64,000 nucleotides of DNA from RUG14199 sp045535205 (GCA_045535205.1 JAZSLF010000097.1:1-64000); one strand, 5' to 3'. Positions 34,235-43,397 are shown, counted from the stretch's first letter. The notes: generated from the letters alone by a model not told the origin. Made by a program: numbers and translations.

Positions 34235-36610
34235 ATGAACAGTAAAGCATTATCAATACTTGAATTTAATAAAATACTTGAGCTTCTTTGCGATCTGTGT
34301 CAAACAGAAGGAGCAAAACAGATGGCAAGAAGACTAAAACCTGAAACCAACGAGGAAAAAGTCAGAAAGCTTCTGCTGCAGACAGATGAAGCGAAAAAGC
34401 TTTCCGGTATAAAAGGACTTCCTTCGTTTTCCAACGTCACAGACGTCAGAGAAAGTATTGACAGAGCCGAAAAAGGTGCAACACTTTCTCCTCATGAGCT
34501 TCTTGCCGTTGCAAATGTACTGAGAGTGGCGAGAGGTCTTCTTGATTACATCAAAGGTGAGCGAAATTTTGAAGTAACAATAGAAGAGATATTTCTTAGA
34601 CTTATTCCCGAAAGGACCCTTGAGGAAAGAATATTAAGAGCAATAATTTCAGAGGATATGATTGCTGACGAGGCCAGTCCGGAACTTGCTGAAATAAGAA
34701 GAAAAATGCGTAATGTCAGTATTAAAATACACGACATTTTGCAAAAGTACACTACAGTAAACAGCGTATCAAAATATCTTCAGGAAAACATTGTAACAAC
34801 AAGAGGCGGCAGGTACGTTATTCCCGTTAAAGCTGAATATAAAAATGAAGTTAAAGGTCTTGTTCACGATGTATCGGCATCAGGAGCCACTCTCTTTATA
34901 GAGCCCGCTTCGGTTGTGGATGCCAACAACGAGCTCAGAACCCTCGAAAGTAAAGAAAAACATGAAATTGAAAGAATACTTTCTGAGCTTTCTGCAAAGG
35001 CAGCTGAAAATTCAACCTCGATAAGACTTAATTATCTTAATATCACAGAGCTTGCCTTTATATTTGCAAAAGCTGATCTTTCCTACAAAATGGATGCGGT
35101 AGCACCAATTATTTCAAACAAACGGCATTTCTCATTGGTGAGAGCACGCCATCCTCTTCTTGACACAAAAAAAGTAGTTCCTATAACTGTAAGTCTCGGA
35201 AAGGATTATTCTTTACTTGTCATAACCGGCCCCAATACAGGCGGTAAAACCGTAACGCTGAAAACTATCGGTTTGTTTGCCGCCATGGCACAGGCAGGGC
35301 TTCATATTCCGTGTGACGAGGGAAGTGAGATATGTTTATTTGATGAAATATTCTCAGACATCGGAGATGAGCAAAGTATAGAACAATCTCTCTCAACTTT
35401 TTCGGCACACATGGTAGGAATAGTCTCCATTATCGACAAGATGACAGACCGTTCTCTCGTTCTTTTTGATGAGCTTGGTGCAGGTACCGACCCGATCGAA
35501 GGTGCTGCTCTTGCGATGTCTATCCTTGAAGAAGTGAGATCTGCCGGTGCACTATGTGCGGCAACTACCCATTACGCAGAGCTAAAGGCTTATGCCGTTG
35601 AAACAGATGGGGTTACAAACGCTTCCTGTGAATTTAACATAGAGACTCTTATGCCTACTTACAGGCTTATAATCGGTGCTCCCGGCAAATCCAACGCTTT
35701 TGCAATATCCGAAAAGCTTGGATTACCGGATTATATTGTTAAAAGAGCAGGCGAATATGTTGATAACGGAACAAGAAGCTTTGAAGCGGTCATTGAAAAG
35801 CTCGACAGAGAAAGACAACGGCTTCGTGAAGAAACGGAGATCGCAAAACAGAGCCGTATTGAAGCGATACGCATGAAGGAAGAAACGGAGCGGAACCTTG
35901 ACAGATCAGTTAAAGAAGCCAAAAAAGAAGCTGAAAAAGCACGCAAACAGGCTCAGGCTATGCTTATAAGCACAAGGGCGACTGCTGATTATATTATTAA
36001 TGAGCTTGAGGAAGTCAGAAGAAATAAAAACTCCTCGGATTTTGACAAAAAGCTATCTGATGCCAAAAGAGCAGTAAGGCAAAGGCTAAGAGAAACAGAT
36101 GATGCTCTTAATCCTGTCGATAATATAAACACCGAGAATTACGTGCTTCCAAGGGAATTGAAAAAAGGGGATTCTGTAATACACAAAACGCTCGGAACAA
36201 GCGGGGTTCTGCTTGACGATCCTGATAAAAAAGGAAACGTTGAGGTTCAGATGGGCATTATTAAAAGCAGGGTTAATATTTCTTCGTTGATGCTTGATGA
36301 AAGCACAAAGGTATCAGTAAATTCCCAAAAAGGAACAAAGGGATATACTGCAACTGTAAGCCGCAGCTTCAGTCCTACACTCGATGTCAGAGGCTCTACG
36401 GGAGATGATGCATGGTTTACTCTTGATAAATATCTTGACGAAGCAAACGTTGCCTCTGTAAAATCTGTTACTGTCATACACGGTAAAGGAACAGGAGCAC
36501 TTCGTGCTGCCATATGGAAAAATCTGAAGACAGATAAAAGAGTCAAAAGCTTTAGGGCAGGACAGTACGGAGAGGGCGATTACGGAGTTACTGTAATAGA
36601 TCTGAAATAA
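34235..36610 (+). CDS. mutS2: MutS2 endonuclease/ATPase
   Basis: This 791-residue MutS-like protein lacks the mismatch-recognition domain. It has Walker A GPNTGGKTVTLKT (about residue 330), Walker B LVLFDELGAGTDP, a long coiled coil (about residues 515-630) and a C-terminal Smr nuclease domain (LDVRGSTGDDAWFTLDKYL; VIHGKGTGALR). In Firmicutes MutS2 restrains recombination and rescues collided ribosomes. It ends the yqfC-mutS2 run and is followed by a hairpin terminator. Confidence 0.95.
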   Translation: MNSKALSILEFNKILELLCDLCQTEGAKQMARRLKPETNEEKVRKLLLQTDEAKKLSGIKGLPSFSNVTDVRESIDRAEKGATLSPHELLAVANVLRVARGLLDYIKGERNFEVTIEEIFLRLIPERTLEERILRAIISEDMIADEASPELAEIRRKMRNVSIKIHDILQKYTTVNSVSKYLQENIVTTRGGRYVIPVKAEYKNEVKGLVHDVSASGATLFIEPASVVDANNELRTLESKEKHEIERILSELSAKAAENSTSIRLNYLNITELAFIFAKADLSYKMDAVAPIISNKRHFSLVRARHPLLDTKKVVPITVSLGKDYSLLVITGPNTGGKTVTLKTIGLFAAMAQAGLHIPCDEGSEICLFDEIFSDIGDEQSIEQSLSTFSAHMVGIVSIIDKMTDRSLVLFDELGAGTDPIEGAALAMSILEEVRSAGALCAATTHYAELKAYAVETDGVTNASCEFNIETLMPTYRLIIGAPGKSNAFAISEKLGLPDYIVKRAGEYVDNGTRSFEAVIEKLDRERQRLREETEIAKQSRIEAIRMKEETERNLDRSVKEAKKEAEKARKQAQAMLISTRATADYIINELEEVRRNKNSSDFDKKLSDAKRAVRQRLRETDDALNPVDNINTENYVLPRELKKGDSVIHKTLGTSGVLLDDPDKKGNVEVQMGIIKSRVNISSLMLDESTKVSVNSQKGTKGYTATVSRSFSPTLDVRGSTGDDAWFTLDKYLDEANVASVKSVTVIHGKGTGALRAAIWKNLKTDKRVKSFRAGQYGEGDYGVTVIDLK

Positions 36611-36613
36611 TTA

Positions 36614-36635
36614 AAGGGGCTGAAAAGCCCCTTTT
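36614..36635 (+). repeat. Hairpin direct repeat, left copy; terminator of mutS2
   Basis: A 22-base unit with stem GGGGC/GCCCC, loop TGAAAA and T tail, starting four bases after the mutS2 stop. An identical 22-base copy in the same orientation (loop sequence also identical) lies at 36907-36928. Confidence 0.85.
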
Positions 36636-36906
36636 CAGAGTGTAGACAAAGTCTACACTCTGACCGGACTAAGAGAAACGACGGTAGATTTGGCGATTTT
36701 TTCCTCGTCGGCATAGTTTGTCTATGGTAGAGGGAAAAACTCGCCAAAAGCAGAGAACCTCAAGTCGCCAAAGGCAACTTGGGCCTAATCAGATGTGGCG
36801 GGCTTTTGCCCGCCTTTTCAGTATAAGATGATTTCATCAAGAAAAGCTTGTTTTATACAAATCCTTTCACTCACATCTGCGTTATACCGAGTTTGTCTTC
36901 GGTCTG
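36636..36906. ncRNA. Hairpin-dense island, candidate structured RNA or intergenic repeat
   Basis: No open frame of note lies in these 271 bases, but the DNA is full of paired segments: a 12-bp perfect stem with AAA loop at 36636-36662; a long stem at 36690-36747 (TTGGCGA/TCGCCAA outside, then TTTTTCCTC/GAGGGAAAAA, then CATAG/CTATG); CAAGT/ACTTG at 36761-36781; GGCGGGC-TTTT-GCCCGCC plus T tail at 36797-36818; GTATAA/TTATAC at 36821-36858 enclosing GATGA/TCATC; a long-range pair CAGATGTG (36790-36797) with CACATCTG (36872-36879); and ACCGA/TCGGT at 36886-36903. Such a nested set is far more than a terminator needs. It could be a non-coding RNA or a non-autonomous intergenic element. Confidence 0.5.
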
Positions 36907-36928
36907 AAGGGGCTGAAAAGCCCCTTTT
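36907..36928 (+). repeat. Hairpin direct repeat, right copy
   Basis: An exact second copy of the 22-base hairpin unit of 36614-36635, 293 bases away and in the same orientation. It abuts the end of dpaB and can act as that gene's terminator on the minus strand. Confidence 0.85.
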
Positions 36929-37488
36929 TATACTATAAATAACGGACGAAGCTGCTTACAAGCTCTTGCCGCCTCAAATGACTCTCTGAATTGCGAAAAA
37001 TCCGACACCAAAGAATGCGGTTTTTTATTTGGGTCATCCTGGATCATCGGAAGAAAGAATACATTTTTTCTATTGAGCAAAACAGAAATATTTTTTAAAT
37101 TTGTACTCATCGCATCGTTGGATGCGAGAGCTATAAGCATCGGTCTGTCGGAACGCAAATGTGCTTTAGCCGCCATAGTTACAGGCGTATCCGTAATGCC
37201 GTTTGCTATTTTCGCAAGCGTGTTGCCGGTGCAAGGACAAATAACAAGCAATTCAAGAGGAGTTGCAGGTCCAAGCGGTTCCGCAGTTTCGATCGTATTG
37301 ATACACTTTCTGCCGCAAGTATTTTCAATTATTTCAACAAACTCACTCGCTTTTCCAAAACGTGTATCTATATTCAGAGTATTAAAACTTATTATGGGCT
37401 GAATATCATAATCCTTGCACAAATCAGTCAGTATTTCAAGACTTTTTGAATGGGTACAAAACGAGCCGCAAATTCCGTAACCTATCAT
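36928..37488 (-). CDS. dpaB: Dipicolinate synthase subunit B
   Basis: This 186-residue flavoprotein-fold (HFCD-like) subunit acts with DpaA to make dipicolinic acid, the calcium chelator of the spore core. The blocks GYGICGSFCTHSK, ICPCTGNTLAKIANGITDTPVTMAAKAHLRS and MIQDDPNKKPHSLVSDF are conserved. The ATG overlaps the dpaA TGA as TGATG, with GGTGAG upstream; a longer frame starting at 37500 is less likely. It is expected in the mother cell under SigK. Confidence 0.92.
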   Translation of the reverse strand: MIGYGICGSFCTHSKSLEILTDLCKDYDIQPIISFNTLNIDTRFGKASEFVEIIENTCGRKCINTIETAEPLGPATPLELLVICPCTGNTLAKIANGITDTPVTMAAKAHLRSDRPMLIALASNDAMSTNLKNISVLLNRKNVFFLPMIQDDPNKKPHSLVSDFSQFRESFEAARACKQLRPLFIV

Positions 37489-38345
37489 CAGCTCACCCAC
37501 CCTTCCAGATCCTTTTGAATAGCTTCGGCAATAATTTTGCCTGCCGTTACAGGAACAGTTCTGCCCGGCAAAGAGGAGGCTCTGATATATTTATCACCAA
37601 AAACTTTAAGTGCTTCATTGTCACATCCGTAAGGTGCTGAAGCAAGATCAATAAACAGATGCGTATTTGTTTTTTCAGCTTTATCCTTATCAAAGAGTCT
37701 GAAAGGAACAGTATTAAAAATACAATGTGAAAAACAAGGAAAGCTGAAGAAATCTTTAATGGAAAGACTCTTCATACCGTCAGTAAATGCAGTAGCAATA
37801 TCCTTGCTGCTTCGAGCACATACCGTGACCGATGAGCCGAGAGCCTTCATTCTCAATGCAAGCGACCTTCCGATTCTTCCGTATCCGAAAATAACAGTCT
37901 CAGAGTTCATTATAGTGATCGGAAGTGATGTAAGAAAGGTTTCAATTGCTCCTTCTGCAGTTGCAACAGCATTTTTTATCTGTATTTCTTCAAACTCATA
38001 ATAATCCGTTATATTGAGCTTCAGTTCGCTGAAGTATTTTTTTTGGAAATTATTCGGCATACCGAGATATACTTTATCGTCTGTTGTAAAACGGCTGAAA
38101 GTTTCTGTAAAACCGTAATCCATTTTGCTGAGAGGACAATTTATATTCAAACCGTCTCTGCTTACAGGTAAAGGAAAAATATTAATATCAGCAGGCACAA
38201 AGGAGTCCGTGAACATATCTTCTGCACCGTGTTTTTTGAGGATGCTTTCATCTATAGCAAATATGTGTACGTTATGACCCTTGCTTTTAAAAAATTTAGC
38301 TGCGGAGATCTGTCTGAGATCTCCACCGAATATAAGTATGTTCAT
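37488..38345 (-). CDS. dpaA: Dipicolinate synthase subunit A
   Basis: This 285-residue NAD(P)-binding subunit converts the lysine-pathway precursor to dipicolinate. It has an N-terminal catalytic part starting MNILIFGGDLRQISAAKFF and a Rossmann region with VIFGYGRIGRSLALRMKALGS near residue 152. The start codon is well matched to the family. It forms an operon with dpaB. Confidence 0.93.
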   Translation of the reverse strand: MNILIFGGDLRQISAAKFFKSKGHNVHIFAIDESILKKHGAEDMFTDSFVPADINIFPLPVSRDGLNINCPLSKMDYGFTETFSRFTTDDKVYLGMPNNFQKKYFSELKLNITDYYEFEEIQIKNAVATAEGAIETFLTSLPITIMNSETVIFGYGRIGRSLALRMKALGSSVTVCARSSKDIATAFTDGMKSLSIKDFFSFPCFSHCIFNTVPFRLFDKDKAEKTNTHLFIDLASAPYGCDNEALKVFGDKYIRASSLPGRTVPVTAGKIIAEAIQKDLEGWVS

Positions 38346-38378
38346 TCTCTTTATCCTTTAAATTCTTTTCTTTTAAAA

Positions 38379-38403
38379 TAGTAACGCCCTAACGGGCTTA
38401 CTA
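38379..38403 (-). terminator. Terminator after the TIGR04086 gene
   Basis: A stem TAGTAAGCCC/GGGCGTTACTA with a four-base loop, followed on the minus strand by TTTTAAAAG. Confidence 0.55.
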
Positions 38404-38436
38404 TATTATATTCAAAAAAACAATAAAGTGATATGC

Positions 38437-38868
38437 TCAGACGTGCCTTTTATACATCGTTCTGAACTTGTTTTTTTCAGGCTTTTTCTTACTTAAAAAG
38501 GACGTAACAGCTGACAATATCATAATCGCAAGTCCAAGTATTACGCTGTTAAGTAAAGGAGAGCCGTCTTTGTATACAGCAGAGAAAAACAGTAATATTA
38601 AAGCAATTACGGCAGTACAGACCAGATTGCATACAACGCTTGCTCCCATTATCCTTGTTGATAGTGCTGATGACACAATAATAGAAATACCCAAAGAGGA
38701 CAATGCTGCTATCTTAATAATAGCGAGCGGGTCGCTGAGCATACCGGTGATAAATGCACCCAAAAGTAAAAAAACAAAGATGACAGCCAAGTATAATACA
38801 AATGAAAACAGGTATTTTAAATAAACCGAAAGCTCTTTCCGCCTCGTTCTTGAATTGAAATTTTGCAT
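38437..38868 (-). CDS. Four-helix membrane protein of the TIGR04086 type
   Basis: This 143-residue protein has a basic N-terminus, four hydrophobic segments (about residues 17-42, 48-70, 77-100, 108-125) and a basic C-terminus. The layout and small size fit the TIGR04086 family of Clostridial and Bacillus membrane proteins, of unknown role. GGAGG lies before the ATG. It is downstream of yajC on the same strand, a pairing that is common. Confidence 0.65.
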   Translation of the reverse strand: MQNFNSRTRRKELSVYLKYLFSFVLYLAVIFVFLLLGAFITGMLSDPLAIIKIAALSSLGISIIVSSALSTRIMGASVVCNLVCTAVIALILLFFSAVYKDGSPLLNSVILGLAIMILSAVTSFLSKKKPEKNKFRTMYKRHV

Positions 38869-38938
38869 AAAAAATCCTCCGCATCACATTCTGTACAAAT
38901 GTATGCGGAGAACTTAATCGTTATAACCTATCAAAATA

Positions 38939-39268
38939 TCAGTCAGCTGCGTCTTCAGCTTTAACGTCAATCTTTGCTACGGCAGAACGGAGCAGACGGA
39001 TCTTTGTTCTGTCTTTGCTTGTTTCGATAACCATAGTTTCTTCTTTAATTGAAACAACTTTACCTATGATACCGCCCTTTGTTGTAATTTCGTCACCGGG
39101 CTGAAGAGAGTTCAGCATGTTGTTAAATTCTTTTTCCTGCTTTTTCTGAGGTCTGATAAGGAAGAAATAGAAAACAACGATCATAAGAACGAGAAAAATA
39201 ATTGAACCGTACTGAGCAAAAAAGCCGGTCTGAGTATCGGTTGCAGTTTCCATCATGAATCTAAGCAT
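38939..39268 (-). CDS. yajC: Preprotein translocase subunit YajC
   Basis: This 109-residue single-span membrane protein associates with SecDF. It has one membrane segment (IIFLVLMIVVFYFFLIRPQKKQEKE) followed by a conserved small domain (LNSLQPGDEITTKGGIIGKVVSI). GGAGG precedes the ATG at 39268. Confidence 0.95.
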   Translation of the reverse strand: MLRFMMETATDTQTGFFAQYGSIIFLVLMIVVFYFFLIRPQKKQEKEFNNMLNSLQPGDEITTKGGIIGKVVSIKEETMVIETSKDRTKIRLLRSAVAKIDVKAEDAAD

Positions 39269-39470
39269 AATAGTTCCTCCATAAAACGATTTGTTAAATT
39301 ATACACTCATTTTCACATTATTACAAGCGATATTTTGAAAATTCATAAAAAATACATATTATAAATTGAAATGTATTTTCCAAAATAAGAAGGGTACAAT
39401 AAGAATACTGTATTAACAAATGTAAATTTGGCTTTACAGCATTATATTCAATTATATGGAGGTTTTGAAA

Positions 39471-39683
39471 ATGCTTGACAGAATAGCACTTATACTCGTA
39501 ATAGTAGGGGCTGTGAATTGGGGAAGCATAGGTCTTTTTCAGTTTGACATAGTATCCTGGATATGCGGCGGACAAGATGCTCTGTTTGCACGTATAATTT
39601 ATACTGTAGTTGCACTCGCAGGCCTTTGGTGTATCTCGCTCCTTTTCAGAAGCAGAGAAGTTGAAAGCAGCGAAAACTATTGA
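39471..39683 (+). CDS. DUF378 family small membrane protein
   Basis: This 70-residue protein has two membrane segments and the conserved opening LDRIALILVIVGAVNWGSIGLF characteristic of DUF378. I chose the ATG at 39471 because GGAGG lies nine bases before it; an ATG at 39456 precedes that site. It stands alone, divergent from yajC. Function is unknown. Confidence 0.85.
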   Translation: MLDRIALILVIVGAVNWGSIGLFQFDIVSWICGGQDALFARIIYTVVALAGLWCISLLFRSREVESSENY

Positions 39684-39708
39684 TTTTTCCAAAAATGTTA
39701 AAAGAATG

Positions 39709-39733
39709 CCCGACACTGCTGTGTCGGGTTTTC
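39709..39733. terminator. Terminator between DUF378 and HAD genes
   Basis: The stem CCCGACAC-TGCT-GTGTCGGG is followed by TTTTCTT on the plus strand. Confidence 0.85.
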
Positions 39734-39737
39734 TTGA

Positions 39738-40370
39738 TTAATTCAAATAATTAATAATATCCGAAAGATGAGAAATTACGGGAACACCCGCACCCATCAG
39801 CTTTTCCTTAGCATCGTGGCCGCCGCTGTAGAGAAGACAATCGGCACCGATTGCTCTTGCCGTGTCAAGATCATGAAGGGTATCTCCGATAAAAAGGGCA
39901 TTGAAGCTTTTTCCTTTTGCCCATTGTTTTGCCATTTCAGCTTTACCGCCCGCATACACGTTATCAAGACCGAGAATTACGTCAAAATAGTCATAAATAC
40001 CAAGTGCTTTTGCTTCACGTGTAAGCATATTTACTTCCGATGACGAAAGAATTATCTGGGAAATTGATCTTCTTTTAATCTCATCAAGCACATATAGTAC
40101 ACCATCGCTTAAAGTCATGTCCTTTTCTCTGCTGAGATATTCTTTCACCCATTCATCAGCAACTATGCTGTAAGGCTCTTTATCAAAATCAAATCCAAGC
40201 TTTTTATAGTATTCAATTATAGGAAAACAAAAAATACTGCGATAGTGCTCCGTATCTTTTATAAGAGGCATATTTCGTCTCCCCAGAACTGAATTAATAC
40301 TGTCGATCCCAATTTGAAGATCGTCGGTTAACGTTCCGTTAAAATCCCATATTACAAGATCATATTTCAT
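39738..40370 (-). CDS. HAD-superfamily phosphatase (PGP-like)
   Basis: This 210-residue hydrolase has HAD motif I in the form DFNGTLTD (residues about 8-15), motif II as LSSSE, and motif IV as GDTLHDLDTARAIGADC, with an alpha-helical cap between I and II as in phosphoglycolate phosphatases. The residue after the nucleophile aspartate in motif I is F, with N before G, a variant seen in some members. I chose the ATG at 40370; an upstream TTG at 40391 is possible. Substrate is unknown. Confidence 0.8.
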   Translation of the reverse strand: MKYDLVIWDFNGTLTDDLQIGIDSINSVLGRRNMPLIKDTEHYRSIFCFPIIEYYKKLGFDFDKEPYSIVADEWVKEYLSREKDMTLSDGVLYVLDEIKRRSISQIILSSSEVNMLTREAKALGIYDYFDVILGLDNVYAGGKAEMAKQWAKGKSFNALFIGDTLHDLDTARAIGADCLLYSGGHDAKEKLMGAGVPVISHLSDIINYLN

Positions 40371-40500
40371 TATTCTGCCAAATCCCTTCAAAAATCAAGA
40401 TGTTTTGCAAAGAAGCTCTAATATGATACCAAATCTTTATCATAAGGTCAAGCAGTTTTAATGTTATTTCGGAATATACTGTTAAAAACCGGAGGTGATT

Positions 40501-41187
40501 ATGATATATTTTTATTTATACGCTATACTTGCAGCTTCATTTTTAATGCTGAGTGTATCCCAAAACCAAAACTTTCCGCCCCCGTTGTCCTGTGAAGAGG
40601 AAGAGAATCTGTTTTGTATGTTTAAGGAACAGGGAAGTCTTGAAGCGAGGGACATTCTTATAATTCACAATCAAAGGCTTGTCGCACATATTGTCAGGAA
40701 ATATTACAGCGGGTCAAAAAATACAGACGACCTTGTTTCTATCGGAACAATAGGACTTATAAAAGCAATCGACTCCTTCAATCATAACAGTAACGTTAAA
40801 TTTGCCACGTACGCTTCAAGGTGTATTCAAAATGAAATTTTAATGTACTTCAGAGCACGCAAAAAGCAAAATCTCGAAGTATCGATCAACGAAACAATTG
40901 ACATTGATAAAGACGGAAATCCGCTTACATATCTTGACATAATCAAAACCGAGGACACCATCGCAGAGGATCTTGACAGAAAAGAAAAATGTCAAAAAGC
41001 ATTATATTATATAGATAATATTCTCTCCGAAAGAGAACGTAAAATTGTAAAGCTTCGTTACGGTATCGGTTACGGAAAAGAAATCACGCAGAGAGAGGTC
41101 TCCGAGCTTCTCGGAATATCACGCTCATACGTAAGCCGTATAGAAAAGAGTGCTCTCGATAAAATATCAGCCTACCTGAAACGTTAA
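40501..41187 (+). CDS. sigK: RNA polymerase sporulation sigma factor SigK, uninterrupted
   Basis: This 228-residue late mother-cell sigma factor opens with a hydrophobic pro-sequence of about 20 residues (IYFYLYAILAASFLMLSVS) that is normally removed by the SpoIVFB protease. Next come PPLSCEEEE, region 2 (LVAHIVRKYYSGSKNTDDL...IGTIGLIKAIDSF) and region 4 (TQREVSELLGISRSYVSRIEKSALDK). The gene is in one piece, with no skin-type element. I chose the ATG at 40501 after GGAGGTGATT. It controls coat and dipicolinate genes, so dpaA-dpaB nearby is a likely target. Confidence 0.92.
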   Translation: MIYFYLYAILAASFLMLSVSQNQNFPPPLSCEEEENLFCMFKEQGSLEARDILIIHNQRLVAHIVRKYYSGSKNTDDLVSIGTIGLIKAIDSFNHNSNVKFATYASRCIQNEILMYFRARKKQNLEVSINETIDIDKDGNPLTYLDIIKTEDTIAEDLDRKEKCQKALYYIDNILSERERKIVKLRYGIGYGKEITQREVSELLGISRSYVSRIEKSALDKISAYLKR

Positions 41188-41195
41188 GTTTTTTT

Positions 41196-41223
41196 ACGGC
41201 TTACGTTTTGAAGCCGTTTAATA
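41196..41223 (+). terminator. Weak terminator after sigK
   Basis: A stem ACGGCTT/AAGCCGT with an eight-base loop is followed by TTTAATAATT. Confidence 0.5.
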
Positions 41224-41252
41224 ATTGTGTGTTATTATTTATATAATATATA

Positions 41253-41282
41253 TTGACCTTGTGTGCGGTTTTAGTGTATAAT
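41253..41282 (+). promoter_or_regulatory. Sigma-A promoter of the DUF512-der operon
   Basis: TTGACC (41253-41258) and a perfect TATAAT (41277-41282) are separated by 18 bases, 31 bases before the start codon. Confidence 0.7.
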
Positions 41283-41312
41283 ATACTGTAAAAGTATGAA
41301 AAGGAGGATGTT

Positions 41313-42617
41313 ATGGTAAAAATAACTTCCGTTATTCCTCGTTCAAGAGCCGCCAAGGCAGGTATACGTACTGAAGATATACTCATATCGATCAACGGCA
41401 AAGAAATCAGGGACGTACTCGATTTCAGATTTTACCTTGCTGATGAAAATATATATATTACAGTTGACAGAAACGGTAAAGTATTAGAATTTAATATAAA
41501 AAAAGATATTTATGACGATATTGGTCTCGAATTTGAAACTCCCCTGATGGATAAAAAAATGAGATGTGCCAACAAATGCATTTTTTGCTTTATCGATCAG
41601 CTTCCCAAGGGACTAAGAAAATCACTTTACTTCAAGGATGATGACTCACGTCTGTCGTTTCTTCACGGCAATTACATAACCATGACAAATCTTGAAATCA
41701 GGGATATAGAGAGAATAATTGAAATGCGTATTTCTCCCGTGAACATTTCCGTACACACCACCGACCCTGAGCTCAGATGCAAAATGATGCTTAATAAAAA
41801 TGCAGGTAAGGTTCTTTCTTATCTTGATATGCTCTATGAAAACGGTATTTCCATGCGTGGACAAATAGTTCTGTGCAGAGGAGTAAACGACAAAGAGAAC
41901 CTTACCAAAACAATGAATGATTTATCAAAACTGTTTCCACATATGGAAAGTGTATCTGTCGTTCCTGCCGGACTTACCGCATACAGAGACGGCTTATATC
42001 CTCTTGAACCCTTCACCGAAGAGGAATGCAGAGAGGTTGTTCGTCAAGTATCGGATTTTTCAGATAAATGCTTAAAGAAATACGGCTCAAGGATATTCTT
42101 CTGTGCCGATGAATTTTATTTAAAGGGCGGCATCGATATTCCCGATTACGAATATTGGGAAGAATTTACACAGATTGAAAACGGTGTGGGAATGATCTCA
42201 TCCTTTGACCGTGAATTTCAAAATGCCATGCTCAACATTAATGACGAGGACAAAGCATTAAGCAGAAATATATCAGTAGCTACGGGCGAAGCCGCTTATG
42301 AACTGATAAAAAAATGCTGTGACAGGCTGAGCGAGTTTTGTCCCCACCTAAAGATCAACGTTCATAAGATAAAGAATAAATTTTTCGGCGGAGAAGTGAC
42401 TGTAACAGGCCTTCTCACCGGACAGGATATTCTGAACAGCCTCAGCGGCATCGAGCTCGGCGAAGTATTGCTCCTCAGCCGATCTATGCTCAGAGCCGAG
42501 GGAGACCTATTTCTTTGCGGTATGACTCCGGAGGAGCTTGCCGAAAAGCTCGGAGTTGAAATACAATTTGTTGAAAATGACGGTGCAGATTTCCTTTTCA
42601 CTTTGTTGGGAGAATAA
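41313..42617 (+). CDS. DUF512 PDZ/radical-SAM-like protein
   Basis: This 434-residue protein has an N-terminal PDZ-like domain (residues 1-60, IPRSRAAKAGIRTEDILISINGKEI), then a radical SAM-type cysteine motif CANKCIFCFIDQLPKGLRKSLYFKDDD around residue 88, and the C-terminal DUF512 domain. The CxxxCxxC pattern predicts a 4Fe-4S cluster. The family is almost always found beside der in Clostridia, as here, and its substrate is unknown. GGAGG precedes the ATG. Confidence 0.88.
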   Translation: MVKITSVIPRSRAAKAGIRTEDILISINGKEIRDVLDFRFYLADENIYITVDRNGKVLEFNIKKDIYDDIGLEFETPLMDKKMRCANKCIFCFIDQLPKGLRKSLYFKDDDSRLSFLHGNYITMTNLEIRDIERIIEMRISPVNISVHTTDPELRCKMMLNKNAGKVLSYLDMLYENGISMRGQIVLCRGVNDKENLTKTMNDLSKLFPHMESVSVVPAGLTAYRDGLYPLEPFTEEECREVVRQVSDFSDKCLKKYGSRIFFCADEFYLKGGIDIPDYEYWEEFTQIENGVGMISSFDREFQNAMLNINDEDKALSRNISVATGEAAYELIKKCCDRLSEFCPHLKINVHKIKNKFFGGEVTVTGLLTGQDILNSLSGIELGEVLLLSRSMLRAEGDLFLCGMTPEELAEKLGVEIQFVENDGADFLFTLLGE

Positions 42618-42619
42618 CA

Positions 42620-43381
42620 ATGAAATTTAATACAAAGAAGCTTCTTCTCACTATTGCATTTCTGTGTCTTGCGGCGGCGGTATTAATTATCATATTAATG
42701 CCGAAACCGGAAAAGGTTCTGCCTGAGCTTCCCGAAGCTATTTTTAACACAGAAATCAGAAATATTGAGACTAATAAAAACGGATATATAAAAATAATCA
42801 AATTTCCTGTTGTTTCATCAAGCGACGGCAGGGATCTTAATGAATTCAATTCAATACTCAGACAGAATGAAGAAGAGTATTGTAACGGAAGTAATTTTCC
42901 GTATCAGGAAAACCAGAGTGCTTCATATATAATCCATCAGTATAATATCATGCTTCAGGCGGGGGATTTTCTATCCTGCAAAGCTGAAGGAACATATTCC
43001 AACAGCTCGGAGGATTATTATTTCAAAATTCTGAAAAGCGTAAATTATAACGTTGCTACGGGAGAAACGATCGGATTTGATGAGGTCGTCTCCGATCTTA
43101 AAAAATTTTATAAAGCTTTTAGCAACGGTAAATTTACCATGACTCAAAGTAACGATACCCAGCTTGACAGCAAAAGCAGCGAAGAGCTTCTCGGAAATTT
43201 TCAACCTGCATACAGCATATATCCCGATTACTATATAGACGGTGAATACTTTGTCATAATAGCAGATGTTCCAGAAGTATTCGGAGGATATACCGAATAC
43301 AGAATTTCGCTTATCGAAGCAGAAGCGTTTTTAAATAAAAATTGTGATTATATTAAAATGATTTATAACGGTAAATATTAA
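42620..43381 (+). CDS. Membrane-anchored protein, possibly RsiV-like (DUF3298)
   Basis: This 253-residue protein has one N-terminal membrane span (LLLTIAFLCLAAAVLIIILM, residues 8-27) and an outside domain. The parts SAVNYNVATGETIGFDEVVSDL-like and YSIYPDYYIDGEYFVIIADVPEVFGGYTEYRI suggest the DUF3298 fold found in RsiV, but the likeness is weak and there is no sigma-factor partner nearby. It starts two bases after the DUF512 stop and sits before der. Confidence 0.55.
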   Translation: MKFNTKKLLLTIAFLCLAAAVLIIILMPKPEKVLPELPEAIFNTEIRNIETNKNGYIKIIKFPVVSSSDGRDLNEFNSILRQNEEEYCNGSNFPYQENQSASYIIHQYNIMLQAGDFLSCKAEGTYSNSSEDYYFKILKSVNYNVATGETIGFDEVVSDLKKFYKAFSNGKFTMTQSNDTQLDSKSSEELLGNFQPAYSIYPDYYIDGEYFVIIADVPEVFGGYTEYRISLIEAEAFLNKNCDYIKMIYNGKY

Positions 43382-43397
43382 ACGGAGGTTGAAAAGT

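Noticed and set aside
36614..36928. CRISPR array from repeated hairpins
   Set aside because: Only one 22-bp unit is repeated, there are just two copies 293 bases apart, and there are no cas genes.
39321..39716. 131-residue minus-strand open frame
   Set aside because: It overlaps the well-supported DUF378 gene on the other strand and has no family likeness.
40501..41187. Possible skin-type element interrupting sigK
   Set aside because: The reading frame is continuous through regions 2 to 4, so no element is present here.
42620..43381. Firm call of an anti-sigma factor (RsiV)
   Set aside because: The likeness to DUF3298 is weak and no sigma factor gene is adjacent.
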